Below are positions 18,601 to 25,408 of a stretch of DNA of 64,000 nt, in pieces (the stretch's first letter is position 1; the number at the start of each line of letters is the position of its first letter). The notes beneath the pieces were generated by a model that did not search any database, was not told the DNA's origin, and worked only from the letters and a program-made list of their open reading frames with translations. The DNA comes from Methylomonas sp. AM2-LC. GTDB lineage: Bacteria > Pseudomonadota > Gammaproteobacteria > Methylococcales > Methylomonadaceae. The position numbers and the translations under genes are program-made. The stretch covers positions 1-64,000 of the forward strand of contig NZ_CP157007.1 of assembly GCF_039904985.1 (NCBI RefSeq). The letters are read 5' to 3'.

Positions 18601-21476
18601 CTGCGCTACATGAGCTAGGACATTGGACTGGTCACGAAGATCGCCTAAACCGTGGAAAGGGCAACCCGTTTGGTTCTGAAGCTTACGCCAAGGAGGAATT
18701 AAGGGCCGAAATTGCTAGTATGATTTTAGGTGATGAGCTTGGCATTGGTCATGATCCGAGTCAACATGCCGCGTATGTCGGCTCATGGATCAAGGCTTTA
18801 AAAGATGATCCAATGGAAATTTTTAGAGCCGCCGCCGATGCAGAGAAAATTCAGAATTATGTATTAGCTTTTGAACGAAAGCAGGTGCAAGAGCAAGAGA
18901 ATGTGCAAGTTCAACAGCAAAATGCTGAACCTACCACAATATCTACTGTGCTGGACGTCGATATCGATACGGTGTTGAACAATACTAATGAGTATACATT
19001 TGACCATTTTCAAGACTTTGAAGGCGATAACCTGGGCGCTGCATTGCGTAAAGAGGGCTTGAATACGGTTGTCGATGTGACTGGCAATAATTCAGATCAG
19101 TTCTTTGAAACCGCTATCAAGAATCTTTCGCCTGTGTTCGGAGTTGCGCCTGACGATAATTCGATGAGTAATGCCTATCTTGAACGCAAGGGACTTGCCC
19201 AGGCGTTTATGTCTACCGCTGAGCTACTTGTTCAAGAGCAAGCGCAATCTTTAATAAAACCGACCACGAAAATTGAAGAGGGGGTTGCTATGGTGAATAG
19301 TGATAATACCGACAATTCGACTAAACAATTGATAGCCAATGTTGTCAGCATAATCGAAACCGTCCAGGACGGCATATCTGAGTGGCGTAGTTCGTTTGCG
19401 AGGGATGAGGGTACTAATCACACACAGAAGGCTATTGAATATGCGCGGGAGGGGCGTATAGATAAGGCTATTGAATCATTGTGGAATAATGTCACTCTTG
19501 AGGATAGCTATGGCAAGGAAGACCAGTATGATTTTCGTGATGCAGTAACGGCTGTGGAAGTTGAACTGCAATTATGGCAGCAAAATAATGGTGTCGGCCC
19601 TGTGATTACGCCAGAAATGTTGAATTCTTTTAATGCTATTCCTTCCGATTTGTCTCAACTTTCATCTGCAACTGTCGAAGATTACGAAAAGGCCGCTGAA
19701 ATGGCCCGATTCAATGAGGAACAGGTTAAGAATGATCCGAACAGCACGGCGGAGGATATTACTGCCGCCAGGGAAGAAAGGAAAACTGCAGAGCTGGTGG
19801 CGACGGTAAATAATGAAGCGTTTCAGCAAACGGTAGCCAAGTTAGATCAAAAGCAAGAAACTGGACAAGGGCAGGGCGGAGAGAAAAACTATATCAATGT
19901 TCCATTTAAAGATAAGGACGAGGCCAAGGCACTTGGGGCGGCTTGGGATGGTGCAAAACGCTCTTGGTATGTACCTCCTAATGTTGATCAAGCGCCATTC
20001 TCAAAATGGGCGAATCCGCAACCGATTTTGGCGGCCAAAAAGTCTGATGAGCCTACAAGCCAGGAAAGGCAATATCTTGCTGTTCCTTATTCGGAAAGGA
20101 AAGAGGCTCGTTCGCTTGGCGCTAAGTGGGATGGCGGTAATAAGGCGTGGTATGTTGGGCCATCGGCGGATATAAGTAAGTTGCAAAAATGGTTGCCGGA
20201 TAATGTTAAATCCCAGCAAGACCCGGCAATGTCACCAGACGATGAATTTACAGAGGCATTACGTTCTGTGGGGTGTATTGTGAAAGGCGATCATCCTATT
20301 ATGGATGGAAAGAAGCACAGGATTGAAACGACAGGTGATAAAGCTGGCGAGAAAGCCGGATTTTACTTTGTACATATGGATGGTCATCCTGCCGGATTTA
20401 TTCAAAACAATAGAACAGGCGAAAAGTTAAAATGGAAGGCGAAAGGATATGCTTTAAGCGAGGGCGATAAAGCGAAGCTACAGGCTGAAAGTGCCACAAA
20501 ACTACAGGGGCGTCAGGAAGAAGAGAACGCACGGCATCAGGCGGTTGCCGGTGCTGTTCGTCAGTTATTGGCAGTTGCTCCACCGGCTCAGGAGAGCCAT
20601 CAGTATTTGCAGTCCAAGCAAGCTCGACCAGGCGACTTAACGGTGGTGCCGAATGATGCAGGCGGATTACCGGCTGACTCAATTGTCTTGATTGGTAAGA
20701 ATTGGAAAGAATCAAAGGAACTGCGAGAGCAATATAAAGATAAACTTGTTTTTACCGCTGGTGATATGCTGGTGGCCGCAAGCGACATAAATGGCGATGT
20801 GCAGTCAGTCCAGTCTATTCAATCAAATGGTAGAAAGATGTTTGCTACCGGTGGGCAAAAACAAGGTACGTTTCATGTCGTTGGTGGTGACGGATTGAAT
20901 GCCATTGCGGATGCACCGGCCATTGTCATCGGCGAAGGATATGCAACTGCTGACACGTTATCGCAATCGCTAGGATATGCGACTGTTGCGGCGTTCGATT
21001 CCGGTAATTTACCGGTAGTCGCAAAGCAGTTGCAAGAAAAATTTCCTGATAAGTTGATTGTTATTGCTGGCGATAACGATTTACACCAGGAAATGACAGA
21101 AGGAAAAAACCCAGGAAAACAGAAAGCGTTATCTGCTGCTGTGGCTGTTAATGGTGTTGCAATTTTTCCGGTGTTTGCACCAGGGGAGCAATCGTATCCG
21201 GCTGGAATTGATAAGATAACACCTGAAATGGCTAGAAATAATGTTATGAGCCAGGAACAGAGTGATGCTATAGCGAAAATGAGGCAGTTCACGGATTTCA
21301 ACGATTTGGCTACGAAAAGCGATCTAGGTCAAGATGGAGTTGAACGCCAAGTGAGATTATTTGTAGATGATTTGGTAGAGCAGCATCAAGCGCAAGCCCA
21401 GCAGCAACAGCTTACTAAGCGCCAGGCTGTAAATGATGATCAGCTACATCAACAACGGAAATCTGTAAAAATTTGA
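12612..21476 (+). CDS. Giant polyvalent protein: methyltransferase, strawberry-notch helicase, ArdC/zincin, DUF5710, Toprim
   Basis: The 2954-residue protein contains several anti-restriction and DNA-processing modules. An N6-type methyltransferase has motif I VEPSAGTGD (~168) and motif IV NPPF (~235). A low-complexity Gly/Ser/Thr linker (~370-470) leads to a strawberry-notch SF2 helicase with Walker A GDGTGVGKG (~664), DEAH (~782) and a C-terminal lobe containing GFGRTHRTNQ (~1180). An ArdC N-terminal domain starts at ~1795, followed by a zincin with HELGH (His2000-His2004). Two DUF5710 repeats (~2427 and ~2488) and a TraC-like Toprim domain (IVIGEGYATADTL ~2771) complete it. Polyvalent proteins of this kind protect incoming DNA. 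It lies where RK2 encodes TraC primase. Internal in-frame ATGs at 17994 and 19290 have GGGGG upstream and may give shorter products. Confidence 0.92.
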   Translation: MAKKPILNSGQLDLFDDWLIVEPPAVKPVVQIKDSLEVSSDDMRHLLALRLAQRLGTTGEITSKSLTEEANRAFGGTQADGTYSSKDAYDALEAAFNIHLLGTEDAHWTEHNADAAKNKVIDLTNWIQQLPTQTRRDDEMEEFQQFSTPPALSFVANWVANVKKDEVMVEPSAGTGDLAIWAKIAGANLVLNELSPRRHALLSSLFPQAKIYKENAEQLDNVLPFDIKPTVIVMNPPFSSTAGRVQGQRDSMNGARHIEQALKRLEDNGRLVAIVGNGMAADRPAFAQWWKDIEKKYNVRANVGISGKEYAKYGTTFDNQILVIDKTGATTQPVLTGKVESVADLPTLLEGIRNDRQQIQSTSIKPTSIVNTQSKQHTVQPGNRSSGLGAGESGTGTESIGHGSDSGTVTTDSQIGSTTTSGDGVNDGIGTGNGIRVRPVGDVGGSGGGDTGGNSGITKSNDATRTAITSKVEEDHLFDVLETTLVVDPKAAKEFSHATGVILGTANQNAEAIKQWRKEQRNLKPEHRMDVLGFIPDDLQRLHRVGQYAKPPTLSLTKDTRISSSDSIVIEAKSGEVAEFTDSVFSNYTPQRLSIPGAKQHPGKLVQSAAMSAVEPPAPTYSPKLPINVIDNGLLSIAQLESVVYAGQAHSEKLPSGSRKGFFIGDGTGVGKGREISGIILDNMMQGRNKAVWVSFNEGLVEDAKRDFAGVGGDPKKIFFQGKTKASGEITQKDGILFTTYSTLRGGEKKQATDLGQIGGKTRAQQIIDWLGEDFDGVIAFDEAHSMGNAIAVKGNRGVKKPSQQAIAGINLQKALPDARVIYVSATGATEISNLSYADRLGLWGEGTPFADTNTFISNVSKGGLASMELISRDMKAMGMYIARSLSYDGVSYERLDHELTDLQEDIYNELAGAWQVVLENVDQALEITQAGKNGNGKSAAMSQFWGAHQRFFNQIITAMQTPTVIDDIRSQIEVGNVAVIQLVNTNEATQERIIADATANDLALEDLDFTPRQMLMDYVRNGFPVAAYEESVDSNGNKTYLPVKDSEGNPVFDREAVALRDKLLETLQQIRVTENPLDSIINAFGSDRVAEVTGRSRRFVQTRDEEGGYKVVEEKRGKNSSRHDAEAFQANKKDILIFSGAGGTGYSFHADNTAENQRRRIHYILQPGWQAHAAVQGFGRTHRTNQANEPHYVLPTTNLKAQKRFVSSIARRLDQLGALTRGQREATSQGMFTASDNLESQYAATALKNFFSDLYRGKTDLSFHDVTKQMGLNLLDENASLSESKIPAIPQFLNRLLSLKTDMQNVVFGEFEKRLVEAVEYAKQRGMFDQGLQTMKAMSIIKTREDVAYEDKNTGAQTRYVELAVANEVKYTEWEEAKKMSKMNRKEGDLAGWYVFEIGKNKGDVFYLSDIGQRLDSEGKEVHRGVVHTIRSNAYRYIDNADIISRGYDYRTVSANGVSTSQKVNLTRAIDEAEAEKLWKEQVDSAPKTETKTERMLVGVILPIWDRVEGSEFIQRLQTDDGEVLLGRMLGPKSAEKTLKNLGLDSSLANMSSSDLFESIKNGNKAILSNGWEISTAKVNHEDRIEVKGRTSFTSAEKRVLQEQGTFSERIAWVERVFIPTGVNGLSIFERITASKPVIDLISKDKAKGLDQNEDDDSIVQESNSFTPPGNIQTTHVAASVKSLPDGWTESEPGGLVTNPDPISGGIIDSEILSGNWFVIPNNDAIAHINDLGSRSEAIKALQNAVIRNQLERLSNLTDQTVQDNAPKPEAEPDSLAVTQANLSHLDNQGVIQMETKKKPFHETVAEKLIEQLEKGTAPWQKPWNPGESNAFLPFNPTTGNRYKGINSIHLMSQDRDDQRWMTYKQAGELGGQVKKGEKGTLVQYWKFTEEQTKRDDNGKPVLNSEGDPIKVVVKLERPKVFNAVVFNAEQIDGLPPLEKKPQTWDAIERAEHILTASGADIQHNGGGRAFYRPRTDSIHLPDKGAFSSAENYYATALHELGHWTGHEDRLNRGKGNPFGSEAYAKEELRAEIASMILGDELGIGHDPSQHAAYVGSWIKALKDDPMEIFRAAADAEKIQNYVLAFERKQVQEQENVQVQQQNAEPTTISTVLDVDIDTVLNNTNEYTFDHFQDFEGDNLGAALRKEGLNTVVDVTGNNSDQFFETAIKNLSPVFGVAPDDNSMSNAYLERKGLAQAFMSTAELLVQEQAQSLIKPTTKIEEGVAMVNSDNTDNSTKQLIANVVSIIETVQDGISEWRSSFARDEGTNHTQKAIEYAREGRIDKAIESLWNNVTLEDSYGKEDQYDFRDAVTAVEVELQLWQQNNGVGPVITPEMLNSFNAIPSDLSQLSSATVEDYEKAAEMARFNEEQVKNDPNSTAEDITAAREERKTAELVATVNNEAFQQTVAKLDQKQETGQGQGGEKNYINVPFKDKDEAKALGAAWDGAKRSWYVPPNVDQAPFSKWANPQPILAAKKSDEPTSQERQYLAVPYSERKEARSLGAKWDGGNKAWYVGPSADISKLQKWLPDNVKSQQDPAMSPDDEFTEALRSVGCIVKGDHPIMDGKKHRIETTGDKAGEKAGFYFVHMDGHPAGFIQNNRTGEKLKWKAKGYALSEGDKAKLQAESATKLQGRQEEENARHQAVAGAVRQLLAVAPPAQESHQYLQSKQARPGDLTVVPNDAGGLPADSIVLIGKNWKESKELREQYKDKLVFTAGDMLVAASDINGDVQSVQSIQSNGRKMFATGGQKQGTFHVVGGDGLNAIADAPAIVIGEGYATADTLSQSLGYATVAAFDSGNLPVVAKQLQEKFPDKLIVIAGDNDLHQEMTEGKNPGKQKALSAAVAVNGVAIFPVFAPGEQSYPAGIDKITPEMARNNVMSQEQSDAIAKMRQFTDFNDLATKSDLGQDGVERQVRLFVDDLVEQHQAQAQQQQLTKRQAVNDDQLHQQRKSVKI
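20026..20040. promoter_or_regulatory. Proposed KorB operator, perfect copy within the giant gene
   Basis: TTTTGGCGGCCAAAA lies between the two DUF5710 repeats and encodes ILAAK, the same peptide as at the traF copy. It is one of four perfect copies. Confidence 0.55.
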
Positions 21477-21514
21477 TTCCTTACCTACCTACCGTCGAAA
21501 GACGGAACTCCTTG

Positions 21515-21544
21515 CGCCTTGCTTTTACGGGAGGCGTTTTTTTT
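21515..21544 (+). terminator. Rho-independent terminator of the tra operon
   Basis: CGCCT pairs with AGGCG around a 12-nt loop and is followed by eight T residues. A second small hairpin, CCGTC-GAAA-GACGG, lies just before it at 21492. The position 39 nt after the giant gene's stop suits the end of the plus-strand tra operon. Confidence 0.8.
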
Positions 21545-21585
21545 ATAATGTTCAATATATAGGATTAAATGTTTTTTGTTTTGTA

Positions 21586-21613
21586 TTGACAATTCAAGTT
21601 TGGTTAATATAAT
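21586..21613 (+). promoter_or_regulatory. Consensus sigma-70 promoter
   Basis: TTGACA (21586-21591) and TATAAT (21608-21613) are separated by 16 bp, matching the -35 and -10 consensus exactly. It should drive the small gene starting at 21645. Confidence 0.8.
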
Positions 21614-21644
21614 GAATATATGATTATGGAGCTTATAAAAATTG

Positions 21645-21842
21645 ATGAAACAGCAAAATTCTGTCAGAACTGGCTATCTCAAAAACAAAAATGCGGTTAG
21701 GCCGGAAGATGTGAAAATGAATGCAATGATACAGCTACGTTGTCGTTCGCGTGATAAAGAAAAATGGCAAGGTTTAGCGACTGCTAAAGGGTTATCTTTA
21801 TCTGCGTGGATAATAGAAATTCTCAATAATGCTGAAGACTGA
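21645..21842 (+). CDS. Small ribbon-helix-helix-like protein
   Basis: The 65-residue protein has a basic N-terminus and a C-terminal segment, MIQLRCRSRDKEKWQGLATA followed by KGLSLSAWIIEIL, that reads as a ribbon-helix-helix/Arc-type DNA-binding fold. I use ATG 21645; TTG 21642 directly before it is less likely. It follows a consensus promoter and has no obvious partner, so it may be an autoregulated repressor or an orphan antitoxin. The targets are unknown. Confidence 0.6.
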   Translation: MKQQNSVRTGYLKNKNAVRPEDVKMNAMIQLRCRSRDKEKWQGLATAKGLSLSAWIIEILNNAED

Positions 21843-21907
21843 TTAATTAATTTGGTGGATATTATGACAATAACATTGAAACAGATCAGTAATTCTCGTC
21901 TCCGCGT

Positions 21908-22045
21908 ATGCTGTTATCATCTCGCTTGGCATCTGAAAAGTACGTGGCCCGTGCTGATCAAAAACATAAATCCACTTTTATATATAAGTTAGCTGCGAAA
22001 TTTTCTCTAAATCAGTATCAGGCTACCAAGCAAAGTGAAGAATAA
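21908..22045 (+). CDS. Short hypothetical ORF
   Basis: A 45-residue reading frame (MLLSSRLASEKYVARADQ at the start) lies between the small DNA-binding protein and the GC-rich recombinase islet. It has no clear ribosome-binding site and no family I recognise. Its basic, helical composition would fit the truncated end of a gene cut by the islet's insertion. The rest of 21843-22166 shows nothing convincing. Confidence 0.25.
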   Translation: MLLSSRLASEKYVARADQKHKSTFIYKLAAKFSLNQYQATKQSEE

Positions 22046-22166
22046 TGATTTTTTCCGGTACCGATACGTTTTCGGGGGGTGAAGTCCGTTATAAAGAGAA
22101 CATCATGGCCGATGACAGGTCTATAGGAGAATCGATGAAGCAACAAAACCCAGCGCGTGTGCCGCC

Positions 22167-22985
22167 ATGTCCGTAACAGCAGAGCATCGGCGCATGGCCG
22201 CTCGCATCGATGCGCGAATGAAACAACTGGAGGCGCTGGAACTGCTCGAAGTCGAGATACTTTCCGATATGGCCGATTTCATGCCGGACTTCCAGCATCT
22301 GATGCTGAATGCACCCGGCCCGAAGATGGACGCCTTGTGTGCGGAATTTGCCGGATTCTACCGGTTTGCCAAAATCTTAGAGACGCTCGCGGCGGGCATT
22401 GCCACGGGAAAAATCAAGGTGCCTGGCGGACGGACCGTCAGCAAAGAACACAAAATCGCCGCCGCGATTGATCAGCGGGTTCGGCAACTGGAAGCCAAAG
22501 GCCTGGGTGATGCGGCGCTGTTGGAACATATGGCCGGGCATATCCTCGATTTACAATGGCTATGGAGTACGGTGTCCGATGACAAACTGGCCTTCCTGTG
22601 CCGTGAATACCCCGGCCTCTACCGTTACGGAATGCTGATGGAGGCAGCGGCGGAAATCGAAAACCAGAAGGCGAAAACAGCTTACGGTCACTTGCCGGTA
22701 CTGCCCGACGCTGTCAAACCCACGGTCGCCCACCTGCTCACGGAAGGGGCGACGCTTGAACGCGGCTTGCAAACGATACTCGACGAGCAAGGGCTGCGCG
22801 ATATGTGGGTCGAGCGGGAAGTCATGGAGGGACATTACGAGCACTGGTTTAAACAATTCGGCGGATTGGCGGACGTTTTGCGAGCCGCCAATGTTCCCCA
22901 GGAGTTACAGACCATCATGATGGCTCTTTTTGAACCGATAGCGCAACGCATCCAGCAGCTTCACGGTCAGGTTTTTGCACCCTGA
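22167..22985 (+). CDS. Protein with duplicated ~70-residue helical unit, partner of recombinase
   Basis: This 272-residue protein has an internal duplication. Residues ~6-80 and ~92-165 share a pattern of EH...AA.ID.R..QLEA, then LL..MA, then L..EF/EYPG.YR...... An Ala/Leu-rich C-terminal helical region follows. I do not recognise the family. It is GC-rich compared with flanking genes and lies 89 nt upstream of a tyrosine recombinase with similar composition, so the two likely arrived together. It may be an accessory DNA-binding or directionality factor; that is inference. Confidence 0.6.
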   Translation: MSVTAEHRRMAARIDARMKQLEALELLEVEILSDMADFMPDFQHLMLNAPGPKMDALCAEFAGFYRFAKILETLAAGIATGKIKVPGGRTVSKEHKIAAAIDQRVRQLEAKGLGDAALLEHMAGHILDLQWLWSTVSDDKLAFLCREYPGLYRYGMLMEAAAEIENQKAKTAYGHLPVLPDAVKPTVAHLLTEGATLERGLQTILDEQGLRDMWVEREVMEGHYEHWFKQFGGLADVLRAANVPQELQTIMMALFEPIAQRIQQLHGQVFAP

Positions 22986-23028
22986 AACGAATGCATCCTC
23001 ATGAGCAATCGGCGATTTTCTGTTATGC

Positions 23029-23064
23029 TTTTAGTTCCGATAACGTCCATTCCCGGAACTAAAA
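23029..23064. promoter_or_regulatory. Perfect 10-bp inverted repeat, possible recombination core or operator
   Basis: TTTTAGTTCC (23029-23038) and GGAACTAAAA (23055-23064) are perfect inverted arms separated by 16 bp, just 10 bp upstream of the tyrosine recombinase start. The geometry suits a recombinase crossover site or an autoregulatory operator. I found no second copy downstream of the recombinase. Confidence 0.45.
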
Positions 23065-23074
23065 ACCACCGCAC

Positions 23075-24031
23075 ATGACCGACTTGATTCCTCTCAAAAA
23101 CGGCACCCCGGAACGGCTAGAACTGGCCGAAACCACCCAACACTACATCGACCAGAGTTTGAGCTTCGCCACCCGCAAAGCTTACGCCAGCGACTTTAAA
23201 ATTTTCAGCGCCTGGTGCGCCGCTCACGCGCGGACCGCATTGCCCGCCGCGCCGGAAACGGTGGCGCTGTTCCTGGCCGATCAGGCGCGGGCCGGTGTCG
23301 CCGCCTCGACGCTGACCCGGCGGCTCGCCGCTATCAAATGCGCCCATGAAGCCAAAGGCCTCGATACGCCGACCGCGCATAAAGGCGTGACCGCCGCCTT
23401 GAAAGGCATCCGCCGAACCAAAGGCACGGCCCCGGCTAAGAAAAAAGCCGCCACCGCCGACATCGTCAAGGAAATGGTGCGCCGCTGTCCCCACACGCTG
23501 GTCGGCCAACGCGACCGGGCGCTGTTGCTCTTGGGCTTTGCCGGCGCGTTCCGCCGCGCGGAACTGGTGGCGCTGACGGTCGCCGATCTGGCGTTCGTGG
23601 ACGACGGGCTGCGGGTGACGATTCGAAAATCCAAGACCGACCAGGAAGGGGCAGGGCAGGTGATCGCCATCCCCCACGGCAGTGTGCTGTTCTGTCCGGT
23701 GGCGGCGCTGAAGCGCTGGCTGGCCGTGGCCGGTATCGAGGCGGGGGCTATTTTCCGGGCTGTGGGGAAGGGGAGCCGGGTCGGGCAGGCGGCCTTGTCC
23801 GATAAAAGCGTCGCGAATCGGGTGAAACACTACGCCGGTCAGGTCGGCCTGGAGGCCGCCGATTTCGCCGCCCACAGTTTACGGGCCGGGTTCGTGACCA
23901 GCGCCGCCGAGGCCGGGGCGTCGATCTTCAAAATGGCGGAAGTCAGCCGCCACCGCTCCACCGATGTGCTGGCCGGCTACGTGCGCTCGGCCAACCTGTT
24001 TAAAGATCATGCCGGGGCGGATTTATTATGA
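23075..24031 (+). CDS. Tyrosine recombinase/integrase
   Basis: This 318-residue phage-integrase-family recombinase has an N-terminal SAM-like core-binding domain (~20-115) and a catalytic domain. The catalytic set is visible: Arg160 in GAFRRAEL, a Lys near 186 in RKSKTDQ, His267/Arg270 in HSLRAGF, His293 in SRHRS and the nucleophile Tyr302 in GYVR. It is GC-rich relative to neighbours, indicating recent acquisition with the upstream helical protein. It could mobilise cassettes or resolve multimers. No attachment site pair was identified. Confidence 0.9.
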   Translation: MTDLIPLKNGTPERLELAETTQHYIDQSLSFATRKAYASDFKIFSAWCAAHARTALPAAPETVALFLADQARAGVAASTLTRRLAAIKCAHEAKGLDTPTAHKGVTAALKGIRRTKGTAPAKKKAATADIVKEMVRRCPHTLVGQRDRALLLLGFAGAFRRAELVALTVADLAFVDDGLRVTIRKSKTDQEGAGQVIAIPHGSVLFCPVAALKRWLAVAGIEAGAIFRAVGKGSRVGQAALSDKSVANRVKHYAGQVGLEAADFAAHSLRAGFVTSAAEAGASIFKMAEVSRHRSTDVLAGYVRSANLFKDHAGADLL

Positions 24032-24161
24032 TTTGTTTGTGGTGCTATCGAGCGCAATAGAGGGGATTAGATTAACCACTAACCGCTGTACCAGAATATT
24101 GGCATTTAAGGGTAAAATAGTGATTATTATCACCCCAAAGCCTATGCCGGTTTAAACCAAT

Positions 24162-24398
24162 ATGTGGAATCAAGCTTATTTAGAATGCCGTGATTCATTG
24201 CGTAATAAGCAGCGCTTTTATGCCATCCATATTACTCAAACCATTTTTGGGGAATGGGCGGTGATTAAAGAGTGGGGACGCATCGGTTCGCCCGGTACAG
24301 TCCGTGAAGAATGGTTTGATGAGGAAAGCCAGGCGATCAATAAGGCGAATTCAATCGTTAAGCGTCGGGTTCAGCGCGGCTACTGTCTTGCGCAGTAA
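24162..24398 (+). CDS. WGR-domain protein
   Basis: The 78-residue protein is a single WGR domain, with FYAIHITQTIFGEWAVIKEW then GRIGSPG and a typical C-terminal Lys/Arg-rich helix. WGR domains occur in PARPs and bacterial proteins and are thought to bind nucleic acid. It is 14 nt upstream of the next gene and probably cotranscribed with it. A stand-alone WGR protein beside a helix-hairpin-helix protein suggests a small DNA-binding pair of unknown role. Confidence 0.8.
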   Translation: MWNQAYLECRDSLRNKQRFYAIHITQTIFGEWAVIKEWGRIGSPGTVREEWFDEESQAINKANSIVKRRVQRGYCLAQ

Positions 24399-24412
24399 TT
24401 TAGGCGTTCTAT

Positions 24413-24769
24413 ATGGAAAATGATTTCGAAACTGATCCTTTATATGGGTTAGATAAAGCCATTAAAACTAAACTGCTAAAACTGGGCCTATCATCCGTGG
24501 ATGCGGTTCGCGCTGCGGTCGAGTCCAGCGAATTGCGCGGTGTTACCGGTATCGGCGAACAAGCCCTACGCGATAGTCAATATTGGCTTCAGTTGGTTGA
24601 TAAAAGGCGGACTCAATCGGATTTTGATCATGTTGACCTGGTTTTATTTGGACTGAGCAGTAGAATTAGATATTGCTTGAAAGCCGAGAATCTATGCACC
24701 GTTGAGGCGGTTTTGGCGGCTTATCAGAATAAAAAGACATTCAATCGCATACCGAATATGGGGTTGTAA
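24413..24769 (+). CDS. Helix-hairpin-helix / RNAP alpha-CTD-like protein, C-terminally truncated
   Basis: The 118 residues hold two helix-hairpin-helix units resembling the RNA polymerase alpha C-terminal domain. One is around LGLSSVDAVRA...LRGVTGIGEQAL (~30-60) and the second around LFGLSSRIRYCLKAENLCTV. The second breaks off at RIPNMGL, just where the hairpin should continue. The stop codon lies inside the left inverted repeat of a MITE-like element (24760-24995), so insertion probably truncated the gene. Pairing with the WGR gene suggests nucleic-acid binding. Confidence 0.65.
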   Translation: MENDFETDPLYGLDKAIKTKLLKLGLSSVDAVRAAVESSELRGVTGIGEQALRDSQYWLQLVDKRRTQSDFDHVDLVLFGLSSRIRYCLKAENLCTVEAVLAAYQNKKTFNRIPNMGL

Positions 24770-24995
24770 GCCCTAACCGCCGAAAATTCCGTCCAACCAA
24801 AGGTGTTAAGCCTTAACCTATTTTTCGCTTGAAAAACATACAAATTGTTCGTGTCTTATACGGTATTTATGTTTATCAGATTGATAATCTCATAACGACC
24901 GTTATTTGATATACAACTATTAACATCGATACATCAATAGGTTATAATTACCTCAATGCTGCTCGGAAATTTCGGCGGTTAGGGCGTAGAACCCC
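24760..24995. mobile_element. MITE-like element with 32-bp terminal inverted repeats
   Basis: Two 32-bp inverted repeats (24760-24791 and 24964-24995; three mismatches) bound 236 bp without a gene. The shared core includes GCCCTAACCGCCGAAA. The interior has a palindrome, GTTAAGCCTTAACC, and A/T-rich DNA. The left end overlaps and ends the helix-hairpin-helix gene. No transposase for it is seen in the window, and the family is not certain. Confidence 0.75.
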
Positions 24996-25109
24996 TTACA
25001 GGAAAACAAAGAAAAAGAGGTTCAAACTGAACAAACCCAAGATCAGCCAAAAAAGCTGGTCTTTTCAGAAGACCGCAATCAAAGTCAAGACCAAGACATG
25101 GATAGGTAA
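24996..25109 (+). pseudogene. Tail fragment related to the BrnT-like toxin C-terminus
   Basis: An open frame without start, cut at its 5' side by the MITE, encodes a short acidic tail containing EQTQDQPKKLVFSED and ends in TAA at 25107. The same peptide ends the BrnT-like protein at 25409-25969, and the DNA is nearly identical there. It may be the severed end of the truncated upstream gene or of a lost toxin. The repeated tail suggests a modular C-terminal signal. Confidence 0.6.
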
Positions 25110-25227
25110 TGCTAACCCCGCAACGAGAAGGCGAACACTTTACAGAAGATTAGGTAACTATTGATAATAGTTTACATATTTTTTGAATCGCTATAATCTT
25201 TTTGTATAATTATTTAAGGTAGAAGAA

Positions 25228-25407
25228 ATGGACAAAGATAATGACAAGTCTAAAACAGATTGGGAGCGTTTGAAAAACATAACTGATAAAGAAATAGAAG
25301 AAGCTGTTCGAGATGACCCAGATGCAGCTCCTATTTTGACTAAGGAAGAGATAAAAAAACGATACAAATTAAATCCACCTAGAATTATAAAGGATGTAAA
25401 AAAATAA
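25228..25407 (+). CDS. BrnA-like antitoxin
   Basis: This 59-residue acidic protein starts at ATG 25228 after AGAAGAA and ends 1 nt before the toxin gene. It contains DWERLKNITDKEIEEAVRDD then PDAAPILT, the pattern of BrnA-type antitoxin N-termini that wrap the BrnT toxin. A -10-like TATAAT lies at 25192. In classical brnTA the toxin gene comes first, whereas here the antitoxin precedes it. The DNA-binding C-terminal part of BrnA is very short or missing, so it may not autoregulate. Confidence 0.65.
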   Translation: MDKDNDKSKTDWERLKNITDKEIEEAVRDDPDAAPILTKEEIKKRYKLNPPRIIKDVKK

Positions 25408-25408
25408 T

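Noticed and set aside
24709..24724. TTTTGGCGGC half of the KorB-like operator
   Set aside because: The right half does not match (TTATC), and it is inside a coding sequence with codons that explain it.
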